NCBI RefSeq assembly: GCF_017311575.1
Contig: NZ_JAFFQY010000016.1
Span: forward strand, 1 to 32,889
From: Roseococcus thiosulfatophilus
GTDB lineage: Bacteria > Pseudomonadota > Alphaproteobacteria > Acetobacterales > Acetobacteraceae
Direction of reading: 5' to 3'
Length of the DNA: 32,889 nucleotides
Under the pieces are notes generated by a model. The model saw only the letters and a list, made by a program, of their open reading frames with translations, did no database searches and had not been told where the DNA came from. Position 1 is the stretch's first letter, and each line of letters begins with the position of its first letter. Below, piece after piece: positions 17,048 through 23,791 of the stretch. The position numbers were made by a program, and so were the translations under genes.

Positions 17048-17236
17048 TCAGAGAGCCATGCCGTCATCGGGATCGAGCGCCGCCTGACGGGCGACGCGGC
17101 GCGCGCGCGCCGCGAGAGCACGGGTGCGCACCGTGTCGTCGTCCTGCTCATCCTCCGCGAAGACGAACTCCTTCTCGGGCGGTGGCCCTGGCTCAGGCGC
17201 GATCTGCTCGTGTTCCGGCAGGGTCGGCTCTCCGAC
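17048..17236 (-). pseudogene. traG: TraG (VirD4-type coupling protein), C-terminal fragment
   Basis: Minus-strand translation ending at the TGA 17048-17050 gives GEPTLPEHEQIAPEPGPPPE, an acidic FAEDEQDDDT stretch and the ending ARRVARQAALDPDDGMAL. This is the characteristic acidic tail of TraG-type coupling ATPases, the hexameric pumps that hand DNA to the mating channel. Only about 60 residues remain. Further upstream the same strand is merely the shadow of the recombinase on the plus strand, so the ATPase body is missing. The break lies near 17,230-17,245. Without TraG this copy of the transfer operon cannot by itself move DNA. Confidence 0.75.
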
Positions 17237-17239
17237 CAT

Positions 17240-17926
17240 CCGGTGCGGGGCGTGATCCGCTATGCCGATCGGCGCCGGCAGCGCCGGCTGTCGGATGAAG
17301 AGTATGCGGCGCTCGGCGCGGGCCTGGCTGCGCTGACCAATGCGCCGAAGCCACGCAAGGATGGCAAGCAGGGTCACATGATGTGGCCCGCTGCCATCCA
17401 CGCCGCTCGCTTCCTGGCGCTGACCGGCTGGCGCAGTGGCGAGGCGTTGACGCTCCGTTGGGGGATGCTGGATCTGCCGCGGCGTACGGCGCGGCTGCCG
17501 GACACCAAAACGGGCGAGAGCGTCCGCCCGCTGGCGTCGGCCGCCTGCGATCTGCTGCGTAGGCTCGGGCCCGGCAAGGGCGATGCGCTGGTCTTCCCAC
17601 CCTCCCGCGGCGACGGGATCATGAGCGGCTTCCCGACGCTGTTCGAGTGCATCACCAAGGCGGGCGGCCTGCCGAAAGACGTGACGCCGCACATCCTGCG
17701 GCATTCCTTCGCCAGCCTGGCGGCCGATCTGGGCTGCTCGGAATTGGCGATCGCTGCGCTGCTCGGCCACCGCAGCGGCAGCGTGACGGCGCGATACACC
17801 CATGCGGCGGATGATGTGCTGCTGGCAGTCGCGGATCGGGTGGGGGCGGCGACGCTGCGGAAGATGGCGGGGGAAGGCAGCGCCGAGGTGGTGGCGGGGC
17901 CGGGGGTGCAACAGGAGGTGGCGTGA
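17240..17926 (+). pseudogene. Tyrosine recombinase (phage-type integrase), N-terminus lost
   Basis: From about 17,240 the plus strand encodes the catalytic domain of a lambda-type integrase. After RRLSDEEYAALG comes FLALTGWRSGEALTLRW with the first catalytic Arg, then DTKTGES with the Lys, HILRHSFASLAADLG with His-x-x-Arg, and LLGHRSGSVTARYTHAADD with the second His and the Tyr nucleophile. The whole active-site set is present, but the arm-binding and core-binding N-terminal domains, usually some 150-200 residues, are absent. The open frame continues leftward to 16,574 only because it is antisense to traG and copG. It abuts the truncated traG, which suggests that a rearrangement removed the left end of the element. 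An unusual internal start making a short protein cannot be excluded. Confidence 0.8.
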
Positions 17927-17999
17927 TCAGCATCTTCGCCTCTGACCGTCATGTTCGCGCCTTGGGAGGAACGAATGCTATTGCGTCGATGCGCGCGAT

Positions 18000-18029
18000 T
18001 TGACATAAGGCGATTTGCGTGCTGACATT
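18000..18029 (+). promoter_or_regulatory. Probable promoter of the first small paralogue
   Basis: TTGACA at 18000-18005 is a perfect -35. TGACAT at 18023-18028 after 17 bases is a weak -10. The octamer GCGATTTG occurs twice (17995-18002 and 18010-18017), overlapping the -35 and the spacer, and could be a regulator site. The gene at 18054 follows with an AAGGAGG ribosome site at 18041-18047. Confidence 0.4.
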
Positions 18030-18053
18030 ACGCAATCATGAAGGAGGCTACCG

Positions 18054-18383
18054 ATGCGTGTACCGGGCTTTTACGTGCCGTTCGCGGCGAGTCCTGAAGG
18101 CCGGCGGCTTACCGCGCTGTGCCACGCCAATGAGGCGGGCTTTATCGCTTCCTCTCGGGCTGGCGTTCCAGCAGTCGCGGCGCTTGTGCCGCATCTGTCC
18201 GAGTTTGAGCCTTGGGTCCGTGACCACCACTTGGCGAAGAAGTTCCTTGGGTGGTTGACCGGCGAGATCGTCAAGGCGACCGGCCGGGTGATGCTCCAGG
18301 AGCAGGCGGCCGTGCCGGGCGACATCTTTGTTTGGGGAGCACTCTGGACCGCGGAGCCGGTGACCCTTGCCTCGGCAGCGTAG
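18054..18383 (+). CDS. 109-aa small protein, first of two tandem paralogues, unknown function
   Basis: The gene has a near-consensus AAGGAGG seven bases before the ATG. I do not recognise the family. The protein starts MRVPGFYVPFAASPEGRRL, has no clear signal or membrane helix, and contains AGVPAVAALVPHL, then HHLAKKFLGWLTGEI and AAVPGDIFVWGALW. The same order of blocks occurs in the gene at 18447 (EGFPAVTALVSLL, DHRAKQFIGWLVGEV, ARVPGKFFTVAAVW), so the two are tandem paralogues that have diverged strongly. The shared core F-x-GWL-x-GE followed about 20 residues later by VPG-x-x-F suggests one compact alpha/beta domain. The location, just inside the element next to the integrase remnant, is a usual place for accessory cargo such as defence or counter-defence genes, but nothing here proves that role. 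Confidence 0.7.
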   Translation: MRVPGFYVPFAASPEGRRLTALCHANEAGFIASSRAGVPAVAALVPHLSEFEPWVRDHHLAKKFLGWLTGEIVKATGRVMLQEQAAVPGDIFVWGALWTAEPVTLASAA

Positions 18384-18401
18384 GCAGAAGCCGGCAAGGG
18401 C

Positions 18402-18425
18402 GCTCCTCCGCGGAGCCTCGTTTAT
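18402..18425 (+). terminator. Weak hairpin between the two paralogues
   Basis: GCTCC (18402-18406) can pair with GGAGC (18412-18416) over a five-base loop, followed shortly by a GTTTATT tract. The stem is short, so at best it attenuates transcription between the two small genes. Confidence 0.25.
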
Positions 18426-18446
18426 TCGAAGCAAATAGGTCAACAG

Positions 18447-18770
18447 ATGGTCGCTCGGTTTGGGGATTTCGGCGAGACGCAGCTTGGACAGCGGATCGCG
18501 ATCATTGTCATGGCGCCGAACAGATACATAGAGATGGCAGCCTTCAGCCGTGAAGGCTTTCCCGCCGTGACAGCGCTAGTTTCGCTGCTAGAGGACAATG
18601 TCCCGGAGGCCCGAACGGATCATAGGGCTAAGCAGTTCATCGGCTGGCTCGTCGGCGAGGTGATGCGTGAACACGGACATTCAATGATTAAGCGGGCCGC
18701 CCGAGTGCCAGGCAAATTCTTCACGGTAGCGGCTGTATGGAGCCGTTACCCTGAGAAGGTCTCTCCTTGA
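18447..18770 (+). CDS. 107-aa small protein, second of two tandem paralogues, unknown function
   Basis: This begins at ATG 18447 with only a weak AGG upstream; an internal ATG at 18510 is possible, but it would remove the first 21 residues, which are not part of the shared block. The protein carries IAIIVMAPNRYIEMAAFSRE, then EGFPAVTALVSLLEDNVPEA, DHRAKQFIGWLVGEVM and ARVPGKFFTVAAVWSRYPE. These align block by block with the 109-aa product just upstream, so a duplication followed by divergence is likely. The 63-base spacing suggests joint transcription. The product is more basic than its partner. No catalytic residues are obvious and I know no named family; the conserved GW-x-x-GE and VPG positions are the features to follow. 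Confidence 0.65.
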   Translation: MVARFGDFGETQLGQRIAIIVMAPNRYIEMAAFSREGFPAVTALVSLLEDNVPEARTDHRAKQFIGWLVGEVMREHGHSMIKRAARVPGKFFTVAAVWSRYPEKVSP

Positions 18771-18971
18771 TCGTCGATTATGATCTGCTTGGCGAATAGC
18801 ACCGCTGATTGCACCGCAGCTATCGCCAGCGCGCTTTGTCTCGGCGTCTGGCCGATGCGCTGCGAAACGCGCCACGCCCTAATGCTACGCTGGGCGTCAC
18901 CCATCGGACCGACCGCCGGGTAGCATGGGGGTCACAGGGGTGTTGGGCGGGCGACGGGAGAGGGGTGGTAG

Positions 18972-19241
18972 ATGCGTGTGATGCCCCTGCGTGATGCCAG
19001 AGAAGGCCTTGCCGCCGTTGTCGATCAGGCCGCCATGGGCGAGCCCACCATCGTCACCCGGCGCGGCAAACCCGTGGCGGTGATTGTCGGCCACGACGAA
19101 TGGCAGCGCCTCACCGGCGCGCGGCCGAGCCTCGCCGATCTGCTGCTTGGTTTCCCCGAGGGCGGCGACCTGCCTCGCGATCGCGGGCCGGCGCGTGACT
19201 TCCTTCAGGGTCCCGATGCTGAAGGTGGTCGGCGCACCTGA
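18972..19241 (+). CDS. Phd/YefM-type antitoxin
   Basis: The 89-aa product opens MRVMPLRDAREGLAAVVDQA and continues GEPTIVTRRGKPVAVIVGHDEW. This is the Phd/YefM fold: an N-terminal dimeric DNA-binding part that represses its own promoter, then a disordered tail that neutralises a toxin. The hallmark RRGKPVAV-hydrophobic-D/E-W segment is intact. Purine-rich GGGAGAGGGG lies before the ATG. The usual toxin (RelE, Doc or a PIN nuclease) should follow on the same strand, but the next 60 bases hold no such gene, and the next plus-strand toxin belongs to a different, complete pair. The antitoxin is therefore an orphan here, or its toxin has been lost. The tail (FPEGGDLPRDRGPARDFLQG) resembles the usual toxin-binding region. 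Confidence 0.82.
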   Translation: MRVMPLRDAREGLAAVVDQAAMGEPTIVTRRGKPVAVIVGHDEWQRLTGARPSLADLLLGFPEGGDLPRDRGPARDFLQGPDAEGGRRT

Positions 19242-19304
19242 CGTCCACCCTCTGCATCGCCGACGCCGCCGGCGACAATGCGGGCCCAGGGGCTCTGGTA
19301 GCCG

Positions 19305-19496
19305 TCAGAACGTGACGTCGTCAGGAAGCACCTCATCGTCGCTGACCACCACGCCCTGCACGAGCTTCTCCAGGGACATCGCCTCTGCTTCGCTGATGGC
19401 GATCAGGCGATCCGGGTTGTCCTGCATGTCGCGCGCCAGGAAGCGCAACCACGCGGCGGTGGCCTGAATGTCTTCTGTGGGTGGCGCGGCTGACAT
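19305..19496 (-). CDS. 63-aa PrlF-like antitoxin remnant or small hypothetical protein
   Basis: Read from ATG 19494-19496 the product is MSAAPPTEDIQATAAWLRFL, ARDMQDNPDRLIAISEAEAM, SLEKLVQGVVVSDDEVLPDDVTF. The pattern WLRFLARDM-x4-P-x-R-L and the acidic ending recall the C-terminal half of PrlF/SohA-type antitoxins (FLARDM, then a DLDEPL-like tail), but the AbrB-like DNA-binding half is missing. It lies between two toxin-antitoxin genes and convergently to the Phd gene. It may be a shortened antitoxin, possibly a partner-less relic. Longer in-frame extension to 19814 would be antisense to the RelE gene and is not credible. Confidence 0.45.
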   Translation of the reverse strand: MSAAPPTEDIQATAAWLRFLARDMQDNPDRLIAISEAEAMSLEKLVQGVVVSDDEVLPDDVTF

Positions 19497-19599
19497 GGGA
19501 TGGCGATCTCGACGGGACTCGGAGGCCAAGCCGATACCTCGATAGAGACAGGCCAGTGAAGCGCCTTTCGCGCGCCGGACCGCCGGTCGCATCCAAGCC

Positions 19600-19635
19600 T
19601 TGAAATATTCTACGGGAATCCCGTATATGCTCCCC
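19600..19635 (+). promoter_or_regulatory. Toxin-antitoxin promoter with palindromic operator
   Basis: TTGAAA (19600-19605) and GTATAT (19623-19628), 17 bases apart, form a plausible sigma70 promoter. Between them lies TACGGGAATCCCGTA (19611-19625), two seven-base arms around one central base, the classical shape of an autoregulatory operator for an XRE antitoxin. The expected transcription start falls at about 19,635, which is the second ATG of the toxin frame, so the messenger may be leaderless. Confidence 0.6.
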
Positions 19636-19986
19636 ATGCTCCAAACCGTCGCGGAGACGCCGACCTTCCAGCGCGACGCGGCGGCGGCGGGCATGTCCGA
19701 GGCGGAGAAGGCCGAACTGATCGGCTTCCTCGCCGCCAACCCGGATGCTGGCGACCTTATCGTCGGGACCGGCGGCGCGCGGAAACTGCGGTGGCGACGG
19801 CCAGGGACAGGCAAGAGCGGCGGGTATCGCGTGATTACCTACTACGCCGGTCGGGCGCTGCCGGTCTTCCTGCTGACGCTCTATGCCAAGGGGGAGCGGG
19901 CCAACCTATCGCCCGCTGAACGCAACGCGCTGCGCGGGATCCTTGCGGGGATCGCCGCCAGCTACAAAGGAAAGGGCAGGTCATGA
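19636..19986 (+). CDS. RelE/HigB-type toxin
   Basis: The product begins MLQTVAETPTFQRDAAAAGM. It contains GTGGARKLRWRRPGTGKSGG, then YRVITYYAG and LPVFLLTLYAKGERANLSPA, and is about 116 residues long. This is the RelE/HigB fold used by ribosome-dependent mRNA interferases, here of the type paired with a downstream HTH antitoxin (HigB or NadT-like). The basic R-x-x-R-x-x-R cluster around RWRRPG and the YRVI-Y segment match the family. An in-frame ATG at 19627 would add three residues; 19636 is preferred because the predicted transcript starts there. The stop overlaps the start of the antitoxin (ATGA), so the two are translated together. Expression is probably repressed by the antitoxin at 19611-19625. 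Confidence 0.85.
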   Translation: MLQTVAETPTFQRDAAAAGMSEAEKAELIGFLAANPDAGDLIVGTGGARKLRWRRPGTGKSGGYRVITYYAGRALPVFLLTLYAKGERANLSPAERNALRGILAGIAASYKGKGRS

Positions 19987-20267
19987 GCCGAGTCGGAAGC
20001 CGCCTGATCCAGGCCGCCCAGGAAGCCGCCGCCATGGCGCGCGGCGAGACTGTGCCGGGTGCCGTCCTGCACATGCCGCCCGATGTCCGCGCCATCCGCG
20101 GGCGCCTCAAGCTCACCCAGCCCGCCTTCGCCCGGCGCTTCGGCCTGCCGGTCGGCACGGTGCGGGATTGGGAGCAGGGCCGGGCGGTGCCCGACCAGGC
20201 GGCGCGCGTGCTGCTGCGGATCATCGAGCGCGAACCGGAGGCGGTGCAGCGGGCTGTCGCCGGCTGA
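19983..20267 (+). CDS. XRE-family antitoxin (HigA/NadS-like)
   Basis: The 94-aa protein overlaps the toxin stop by four bases. Residues 38-75 (MPPDVRAIRGRLKLTQPAFA, then RRFGLPVGTVRDWEQGRAVP) form a lambda-repressor-like helix-turn-helix with the LTQ-x-x-FA and G-x-x-x-W-EQG-R-x-P signature of NadS/HigA antitoxins. The N-terminal helix probably binds the toxin. Downstream of the HTH, QAARVLLRIIEREPEAVQ closes the domain. It should neutralise the RelE-type toxin and repress the shared promoter through the TACGGGA palindrome. Toxin first and antitoxin second is the order typical of HigBA systems. It is complete and probably active in stabilising the mobile element. Confidence 0.88.
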   Translation: MSRVGSRLIQAAQEAAAMARGETVPGAVLHMPPDVRAIRGRLKLTQPAFARRFGLPVGTVRDWEQGRAVPDQAARVLLRIIEREPEAVQRAVAG

Positions 20268-20400
20268 GCAGCCGCAAATCCCGTCACAATAGAGCAAGGG
20301 ACAAAGCAAGAACGATCGGCTAAGGCGATTGCCGGACGGTCGAGCCCTCGCCGCAGCTTGTGGCGACGCAGGACCGCCCATCCACCTCAGGGGCGACCGC

Positions 20401-21075
20401 ATGAAGCACGACCATCCAATTGGCCTGACCCTTGCCGAAGGGGCCCGCCGCTCCTGTGACATCGGCATCCTCGAGGCGCTCGCCGCGGCCGAGGCCGAAG
20501 CGGCCCGGTTCGAGGCCATGGACCTGCTTCCTGGCCGGCAGGACACGCATCGCGGCATGCTGAAATCTGGGGCCTACTTCGAGGCCGAATATCAGCGCTG
20601 CCAGCTGCTGGACGACCTGCGGCGCCGATTGCAGCGTGGCGACCTCGTCGCGACGGCGCGCGAGCGGCCAACCGGTCCTCGCATCGAGGTGGCCGCCGAA
20701 GCCTGGCAGTACCTCTGTCCCCATTTCGCCGATGACACCGCCCGAGACGGCCTGGGCGCGGTGGTGCTTTTCCAGGTCCGCGTTGCGGAGGCCGCGCCGG
20801 CACAGGTCATCCTGGCGCAGGACGCGATGCCGCCCGCCATCACGCTGCACGCCGATCCGAAGCCAGTCTATTCGCTGTCCACGCTCCGGGCTTGGTACAT
20901 GCTCCGCCGCAGCTCCTGGCCGGCCACCGAACTGCCGCCGAGCGAAGCCGACGACCTCGCCGCAGCCTCACAGCACTTCGGGGTAAGGGTTTCGCGCGAT
21001 CCGTTCCGCGCGATTCGGCGGGAAATGGCGCCGGCGGCTTGGAAGAAGTCAGGGCCGCGCAAGCCGCCAAAATAA
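20401..21075 (+). CDS. 224-aa hypothetical protein of the phage/satellite module
   Basis: This starts at ATG 20401; a TTG at 20329 is in frame but adds sequence that looks non-coding. The protein begins MKHDHPIGLTLAEGARRSCD and has a predicted helical hairpin (ILEALAAAEAEAARFEAMDL). It then has YFEAEYQRCQLLDDLRRRLQ and a second half containing EAWQYLCPHFADDT, YSLSTLRAWYMLRRSSWPAT and a basic C-terminus (WKKSGPRKPPK). The C-terminal portion could be a winged-helix DNA-binding domain, but I recognise no named family. Its place just before the excisionase-like and primase genes suggests an early or replication-control function for the element. No operator is obvious upstream. Confidence 0.65.
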   Translation: MKHDHPIGLTLAEGARRSCDIGILEALAAAEAEAARFEAMDLLPGRQDTHRGMLKSGAYFEAEYQRCQLLDDLRRRLQRGDLVATARERPTGPRIEVAAEAWQYLCPHFADDTARDGLGAVVLFQVRVAEAAPAQVILAQDAMPPAITLHADPKPVYSLSTLRAWYMLRRSSWPATELPPSEADDLAAASQHFGVRVSRDPFRAIRREMAPAAWKKSGPRKPPK

Positions 21076-21162
21076 TCGTCCGCGGGAATTCCGCGTTTCT
21101 GGCCGCGTGATTCTGAGCCAGCCATCAACCCTCCATCAACCGCGCGCCGCTGCGCGCAAACG

Positions 21163-21426
21163 ATGGATGGTCCGATGTCCCATATCCCCGACAATGCCGA
21201 TGCGCTGCTGAAGCGCGAGGCCGCGGCTGCCGCGCTCACCGCCGCCGGCTATCCCGTCTCGCCCCGCACGCTGGCGACCAAGGCGACGCGCGGCGGTGGC
21301 CCGCCCTACTCGCTGTTCTCCGGCCGGGCGCTGTACCGCTGGGGCGATGCGCTGGATTGGGCGCGCAGCTTGACCACCCCGCCCCGCCGCAGCACCTCGG
21401 AAGCCGATGCGCATGCGGGCCGCTGA
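21163..21426 (+). CDS. Excisionase/AlpA-like helix-turn-helix protein
   Basis: The 87-aa product (83 if started at ATG 21175) contains DALLKREAAAAALTAAGYPV, SPRTLATKATRGGGPPYSLF and YRWGDALDWARS. This is a MerR/excisionase-type winged helix in which the LATKATRGGGPP part is the recognition helix and wing and the YRWGD-x-L-x-WA segment closes the fold. Such proteins serve as excisionases or early regulators next to primase genes in prophages, satellites and integrated plasmids. It is followed at once by the primase gene, whose start lies inside its last codons, so the two are co-expressed. Confidence 0.78.
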   Translation: MDGPMSHIPDNADALLKREAAAAALTAAGYPVSPRTLATKATRGGGPPYSLFSGRALYRWGDALDWARSLTTPPRRSTSEADAHAGR

Positions 21427-21781
21427 GATCAGCACCGCGACGGGTCGCACCATGTCGCGCCGGCTGGCGCCATCGCTGGACTTCGCCACGGTCAACAGCG
21501 CCGCCCTGGCCCGCCTGCCCGAGGTGCTCGCCCGCCTGCTCCCTGGTGGTCGCGCCGTCGGTCCCGAATGGCATGCCGGCAGCCTGCGCGGCGACCCCGG
21601 CGACAGCCTGCGGGTGCGGATGCGCGGCGAGCGGGCCGGCCGCTGGGCCGACTTCGCCACCGGCGAGAAGGGCGGCGATCCGGTCAGCCTGGCAGCGGCG
21701 GTCGCCCGCACGCGCCAGATCGAGGGCGCGAAGCAGCTGGCCCGGATGCTCGGCATTGATGCGACGCGAGGTGGTCGCTGA
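21413..21781 (+). CDS. Primase N-terminal-like protein
   Basis: The start is set at ATG 21413, nine bases after GGAAG; ATGs at 21407 and 21452 are alternatives. The 122-aa product contains SLDFATVNSAALARLPEVLA and then VRMRGERAGRWADFATGEKG and GDPVSLAAAV, ending QLARMLGID. The segment GRWADF-TGEKGGD-V-SL is typical of the N-terminal, zinc-finger-like domain of phage and plasmid primases, although the cysteines of the classical CHC2 finger are missing. It overlaps the Toprim gene by one base (TGATG), so the primase function appears to be split into an N-terminal protein and a separate Toprim protein. Confidence 0.72.
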   Translation: MRAAEISTATGRTMSRRLAPSLDFATVNSAALARLPEVLARLLPGGRAVGPEWHAGSLRGDPGDSLRVRMRGERAGRWADFATGEKGGDPVSLAAAVARTRQIEGAKQLARMLGIDATRGGR

Positions 21782-22857
21782 TGACGACCGACACCTTCGC
21801 GCCGCTGCCGCCCGCCGCCCCTGCGTCGGCTGAGCCGATCCAGGAGCGTGAGGCGGACGCCGCGCAGCCGATTCAGCCGGCGCGGGATCCGCTGCCTGAG
21901 CTCATCCAGCATCGGCGCTTCGGCATCGCATCGAAGGTGTGGCCGTATCGTGATCCCTCGGGCGCGCTGCTCTTCGCGGTGGCGCGGTTCGATCAGCCGA
22001 ATGGCGACAAGCAGGTGCTGCCCTACACCTGCGGACCGGACAGCTGGGTGTTCAAGGCGCCGCAGCCCCCGCGCCCGCTCTACAACCTCGATGTCCATGC
22101 CGCACGGCCCGAGGCGCCGGTGCTCATCGTCGAGGGCGAGAAGGCCGCCGACGCCGCGGCAGCACTGTTTCCGGATCGGGTCGCGATGACCTGGCAGGGC
22201 GGCAGCAACGCCGTCAACAAGGCGGATCACAGCCCCCTGAACGGCCGGCGTGTGGTCATCTTCCCCGACAATGATGTGGCCGGCCGGAAGGCTGCCGCCG
22301 CCATGGCCCGTGCCGCGAGGCAGGCCGGTGCCGCCAGCGTTGGCATCGTGGATGTTCCCGACGAGTGGCCGGCCGGTTGGGATGTGGCGGACCCGCTGCC
22401 CGAAGGCGTGACCCCCGACACGCTGCTGGCGATGCTCGCCGCTGCCGAAGCCGTCCTACCGCCCGCGGACGTGCCCACCGTCTCATGCTCGCCATGGCCA
22501 GCGATGCGGGATTCAAGCCGCTGGACGGCATCGCCTCCGCGCCGCTGCTCGCCGAGGATGGCAGTCTGCGCATCGCTGATGGCTACGACCCGCTTACCCG
22601 CATGTGGTGCGAGCACATGCCCGCAGTCGAGGTGCCTCCCGCCCCCACGCGCCAGGATGCCGAGGTCTCCCTCCGTCGCCTGCGCCGGGTCATCCGCACC
22701 TTCGCCTTCGCCGACGCGAAGAGCGTCATGCTGCAGGGGCAGAGCGTGCCGGTGGTGGACATCGAGCAGCCACCCGGCGTGGATGAGAGCGCCGCGCTGG
22801 TCGCGCTGCTCACCGCCGTCTGCCGCCCCTCGCTGCGCCTGGCTCCTGGTGTGCTGA
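21781..22857 (+). CDS. Toprim-domain primase, C-terminal third out of frame
   Basis: Residues 50-235 match a Toprim primase: KVWPYRDPSGALLFAVARFD, then VLIVEGEKAADAAAALFPDR with the catalytic Glu, and VVIFPDNDVAGRKAAAAMAR with the Asp-x-Asp metal site. It would synthesise primers for replication of the element. After about residue 235 (near 22,480) the frame is no longer meaningful; the last 120 residues (Arg/Ser/Pro-rich) are the wrong frame of the ATPase gene that starts at 22,485. In related proteins the Toprim part is joined to the ATPase part by more sequence than is found here. A deletion that also shifted the frame is therefore likely, and the stated end is only where the shifted frame stops. 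Confidence 0.72.
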   Translation: MTTDTFAPLPPAAPASAEPIQEREADAAQPIQPARDPLPELIQHRRFGIASKVWPYRDPSGALLFAVARFDQPNGDKQVLPYTCGPDSWVFKAPQPPRPLYNLDVHAARPEAPVLIVEGEKAADAAAALFPDRVAMTWQGGSNAVNKADHSPLNGRRVVIFPDNDVAGRKAAAAMARAARQAGAASVGIVDVPDEWPAGWDVADPLPEGVTPDTLLAMLAAAEAVLPPADVPTVSCSPWPAMRDSSRWTASPPRRCSPRMAVCASLMATTRLPACGASTCPQSRCLPPPRARMPRSPSVACAGSSAPSPSPTRRASCCRGRACRWWTSSSHPAWMRAPRWSRCSPPSAAPRCAWLLVC

Positions 22858-23462
22858 TCCACGCGCCGGCCTTCTCCGGTGCTGGCACCGGTAAGGGGCT
22901 GCTGGTCCGCGTGATCTGCGCCATCGCCTTCGGGATGCACCCGCGGGCGATGACCGCCGGCGGCACGCTGGAGGAACTCGACAAGCGCCTGGTCGCGGCC
23001 CTGATCGGCGCCGAGCAGACGCTGTTCCTCGACAACGTCAACGGCATGGCGCTGCGCTCCGACGCACTGGCCAGCGCCATCACCGAACGGCCGGCCTATG
23101 TCCGGGTCCTCGGCAGCAGCACCACGCGAGCGCTGAACCCGGTCACCTTCGTGGTCATCACAGGCAACGGTGTCGTGCTCTCGGAGGATCTCGCGCGGCG
23201 CTTCATCACCATCGAGCTCGACGCCGGGATGGAGGATCCCGATCCCACCGGCAAGGGGCGGCAGTATCTCGCGGCCATGATCGGCAAGCTCGAAGGCACC
23301 CGTGCCGCGGGCTTCCTGCTCGCGCGCATCCGCACCGCCGGGAAGTGGTCGCCCGACCTCTACGCTCTGCAGCGCACAGTGCCAGAGGCCGCAGAGGCCC
23401 CATGCAGCCCCATGAACCCCATGCCTATGCCCACCGGGCCGGCGTGGGAGTCCGTGTTGTGA
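22485..23462 (+). CDS. Phage/plasmid replication ATPase (helicase-like), probably the C-terminal half of the Toprim protein
   Basis: From ATG 22485 the frame reads MLAMASDAGFKPLDGIASAP, LLAEDGSLRIADGYDPLTRM and so on. It then reaches the Walker A loop PAFSGAGTGKGLLVRVICAI (about residues 126-145), ALIGAEQTLFLDNVNGMALR as a Walker B-like strand, and FVVITGNGVVLSEDLARRFI, a sensor-1/arginine-finger-like segment. This is the ATPase usually fused behind a Toprim primase in phage-derived elements. Its ATG has no ribosome site of its own and lies within the aberrant tail of the preceding gene. Whether it is translated by re-initiation or is half of a broken gene is not settled by the sequence. The stop overlaps the GTG of the next gene. 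Confidence 0.72.
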   Translation: MLAMASDAGFKPLDGIASAPLLAEDGSLRIADGYDPLTRMWCEHMPAVEVPPAPTRQDAEVSLRRLRRVIRTFAFADAKSVMLQGQSVPVVDIEQPPGVDESAALVALLTAVCRPSLRLAPGVLIHAPAFSGAGTGKGLLVRVICAIAFGMHPRAMTAGGTLEELDKRLVAALIGAEQTLFLDNVNGMALRSDALASAITERPAYVRVLGSSTTRALNPVTFVVITGNGVVLSEDLARRFITIELDAGMEDPDPTGKGRQYLAAMIGKLEGTRAAGFLLARIRTAGKWSPDLYALQRTVPEAAEAPCSPMNPMPMPTGPAWESVL

Positions 23463-23791
23463 ATGCGCGCGATGCGATCGCACGCGCCGAGGCACTCGGG
23501 GTGCGTCTGCGCCTCGAGGCGGATGGGCAGGTGCATCTCGCCGCCGCCGCGCCGCCCCCGGCCGATCTGCTCGCAGAGCTGCGGCTCTGCCGCGACGACG
23601 TGGTGCGCCTGCTGGCCGAACGCCGCCGCCCCGCCTGGGCCGACATCGCCCCGGAACCGCCGCGGCACGTCTACCAGCCCGGCGATCCCGACCCCTTGCG
23701 CGACGGGCTGCTCGCCAGCGCCCGCCGCCACATGCCACCCCTGCCGTCCGCCGCGCGCGGCCGGGGCCTTCAACGCGCGGATGGAGAATGA
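23459..23791 (+). CDS. 110-aa protein with TubC-like N-terminal domain
   Basis: The start is the GTG at 23459, overlapping the stop of the ATPase gene by four bases. Residues 1-55 (VNARDAIARAEALGVRLRLE, then ADGQVHLAAAAPPPADLLAE, LRLCRDDVVRLLAERR) fit the small helix-hairpin-helix docking fold known from TubC N-terminal domains, also found in plasmid and phage replication genes: an N-terminal helix, two short strands and two helices. The rest is proline- and arginine-rich. It probably mediates protein contact with the neighbouring primase or ATPase. The gene overlaps the next one by ATGA, continuing a tightly packed operon. Confidence 0.65.
   Translation: MNARDAIARAEALGVRLRLEADGQVHLAAAAPPPADLLAELRLCRDDVVRLLAERRRPAWADIAPEPPRHVYQPGDPDPLRDGLLASARRHMPPLPSAARGRGLQRADGE

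Noticed and set aside
17251-17911. Leftward continuation of the traG frame
   Set aside because: Upstream of about 17,236 the minus strand is only the shadow of the integrase catalytic domain and has no coupling-protein motif.
16574-17926. Single 450-aa recombinase frame
   Set aside because: Only the part from about 17,240 is recombinase; the left part is antisense to copG and the traG tail, both clearly coding on the other strand.
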